Assembly (NCBI GenBank): GCA_037969585.1
Contig: JBBKXR010000142.1
Coordinates: 1 to 32,300, forward strand
Length of the DNA stretch: 32,300 bases
DNA from: JBBKXR01 sp037969585
GTDB lineage: Bacteria; Verrucomicrobiota; Verrucomicrobiia; Verrucomicrobiales; DEV007
Reading direction: 5' to 3'
Position numbers and translations under genes: made by a program. The notes below the pieces were generated by a model. The model was not told the DNA's origin. It saw only the letters and a program-made list of their open reading frames with translations, and ran no database searches. Every line of letters begins with the position of its first letter. The first letter of the stretch is position 1. Positions 31,207-32,300 of this stretch are shown one piece after another.

Positions 31207-32239
31207 TTACGTCGATCATCACTTTGCGCAGCAGCGGATCGGCGGTGATCTTTTTAAATCGCTCCGGCACCTCGTCGAGCGACAGCCGATGAGAAATCCA
31301 CGGCTCGGTGTCGACGGATCCGTCTTCCAGTCCGTCGATCACCCAGCGCCAGTCGTCCGGCGTCGCGTTACGGCTCGACATCAAGGTCAGCTCGCGGCGA
31401 TGAAAATTCGGGTCGTCGAATTTCACCTCACCCTGAAATAGTCCGACGAAGACAATGCGCCCACCGTGGGCGACCCGCTCAAAGCTGCTCATCATCGACG
31501 CAGGATGCCCGGTCGCGTCGAACAGCACGGTCGGAAGTTCGCCGCCGCCAACCCCGCGCAACGAGGCAACTAAATCAGTATCTTCGCGCACCTGAATCGT
31601 GTGCTCGACAGTGAATGCCTCGCGACAAAAGTCGAGCCGATGCGCTGCCATATCGACGACCACCAATCGGCCGACTCCCGTTGCCTGGAGAAACTGCACC
31701 ACACTCATACCGATCGGACCGGCACCGATCACCGCCACGTAATCGTCCGCACCACTAAGGTTCAATCCTGCCCGTGCCACCGCATGTGCACCGATGCCTA
31801 ACATTTCCACCAAGGCCAGCCGCTCGCAGTCCAGAGACTTCGATACGTGAAGATTTTCCACCGGCACTCGAATCACCGGGCGCATTCCGCCGTCGCAGTG
31901 CACCCCCATTACCTCGAGCCGCTCACAACAATTACTGTGACCGCGCTTCGAAGCCGGCGAACTGGCATCATTCAGATACGGACTGAGCGCACAGAGATCA
32001 CCGACCTGCGCCGAACCACCGTCGATCGCCAACACCTCGCCACCCAGTTCGTGGCCAAGAATCCGCGGATACTCAAAAAACGGCTGACGCCCGTAAAACG
32101 CATGAATGTCCGTCCCGCAAACACCGATCCGGCGCACCCGCACCAGCGCCGTCCCTGGCAACAGTTCCGGCACATCCCCTTCGCCCATCACAAAGCGCCC
32201 CGGTTCCTGTAAAACGATCTGTCGCTGTTGATCCGCCAT
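31199..32239 (-). CDS. Zinc-type medium-chain alcohol dehydrogenase with eroded structural-zinc loop
   Basis: The product has 346 residues from the ATG at 32239. It is an MDR dehydrogenase of the sorbitol/threonine/L-galactonate dehydrogenase type. Catalytic zinc ligands are Cys41 (GVCGTD) and His63-Glu64 (LGHELGGEV). The Rossmann motif VIGAGPIGMS binds NAD(P). The loop that usually has four spaced cysteines for structural zinc reads SPYLNDASSPASKRGHSNCC, keeping only the terminal Cys pair (104-105) plus Cys83 before it. Structural zinc is therefore probably lost. The substrate is likely a polyol or sugar acid (inference). A start at 32287 would add 16 Trp/Arg-rich residues inside a repeat and is unlikely. 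Confidence 0.87.
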   Translation of the reverse strand: MADQQRQIVLQEPGRFVMGEGDVPELLPGTALVRVRRIGVCGTDIHAFYGRQPFFEYPRILGHELGGEVLAIDGGSAQVGDLCALSPYLNDASSPASKRGHSNCCERLEVMGVHCDGGMRPVIRVPVENLHVSKSLDCERLALVEMLGIGAHAVARAGLNLSGADDYVAVIGAGPIGMSVVQFLQATGVGRLVVVDMAAHRLDFCREAFTVEHTIQVREDTDLVASLRGVGGGELPTVLFDATGHPASMMSSFERVAHGGRIVFVGLFQGEVKFDDPNFHRRELTLMSSRNATPDDWRWVIDGLEDGSVDTEPWISHRLSLDEVPERFKKITADPLLRKVMIDVNE

Positions 32240-32274
32240 CGCCCCACCAATCCACCGCCTCCACCAAAAAGTAA

Positions 32275-32300
32275 ACCCCAGTTCCACACCCCAGTTCCAC
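32275..32300. repeat. Perfect 13-bp tandem duplication at the window end
   Basis: ACCCCAGTTCCAC occurs twice head to tail (32275-32287 and 32288-32300), ending exactly at the window edge. More copies may follow outside. Immediately to the left (32243-32265) CCACCAA and CCACC words recur, resembling the spacer word of the 24210-24583 array. Confidence 0.6.

Overview
This window is GC-rich and densely coded. It most likely comes from a PVC-group bacterium, probably Verrucomicrobiota. The clues are a Tat-exported DUF1501 protein, a creatininase-family hydrolase paired with a sodium/solute symporter, a very large secreted LamG plus glycoside-hydrolase-like protein, and many short interspersed hairpins together with a REP-associated transposase. 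Almost no start codon has a recognisable Shine-Dalgarno motif. The phylum is inferred from gene content; there is no rRNA or other marker gene here.

Left region (1-11055). A REP-associated tyrosine transposase (RAYT, 205-702) is flanked by two copies of a ~62-bp direct repeat and a pair of 11-bp inverted repeats. Facing it is a nine-gene leftward operon (11055 to 884). In transcription order it encodes a UDP-GlcNAc 2-epimerase, a membrane GT2 glycosyltransferase, a DegT aminotransferase, a Gfo/Idh dehydrogenase, a left-handed beta-helix acetyltransferase, an FAD oxidoreductase, a SAM methyltransferase, a second FAD oxidoreductase and a polysaccharide deacetylase. The epimerase, dehydrogenase, aminotransferase and acetyltransferase match four of the five steps that make diacetamido-uronic sugars of the UDP-ManNAc(3NAc)A type. 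The 6-dehydrogenase is absent and must be supplied from elsewhere.

Middle region (11056-20900). An AT-rich divergent promoter separates the operon from an N-acetylhexosamine 1-kinase-like gene. A ~470-bp hairpin-rich intergenic region follows. Next is a denitrification operon: a copper nitrite reductase lipoprotein fused to cytochrome c, a NirV-like protein, an SCO copper chaperone and a flavin/PPOX-fold protein. Then come the 1108-residue secreted LamG protein and a secreted PHB-depolymerase-type esterase.

Right region (20901-32300). It begins with an AT-rich ankyrin-repeat lipoprotein that looks acquired. A creatininase and sodium/solute symporter pair follows. Between 24210 and 24583 lies a striking non-coding array in which four different hairpins alternate with a conserved CCAACGCA-like word, bracketed by exact 11-bp direct repeats. 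After it come the DUF1501 protein, a secreted hypothetical protein, a secreted beta-propeller, and a partner-switching signalling module (an anti-sigma kinase/GAF/PP2C fusion, two single-domain response regulators and a divergent STAS anti-anti-sigma factor). A zinc-type alcohol dehydrogenase with an eroded structural-zinc loop ends the window.
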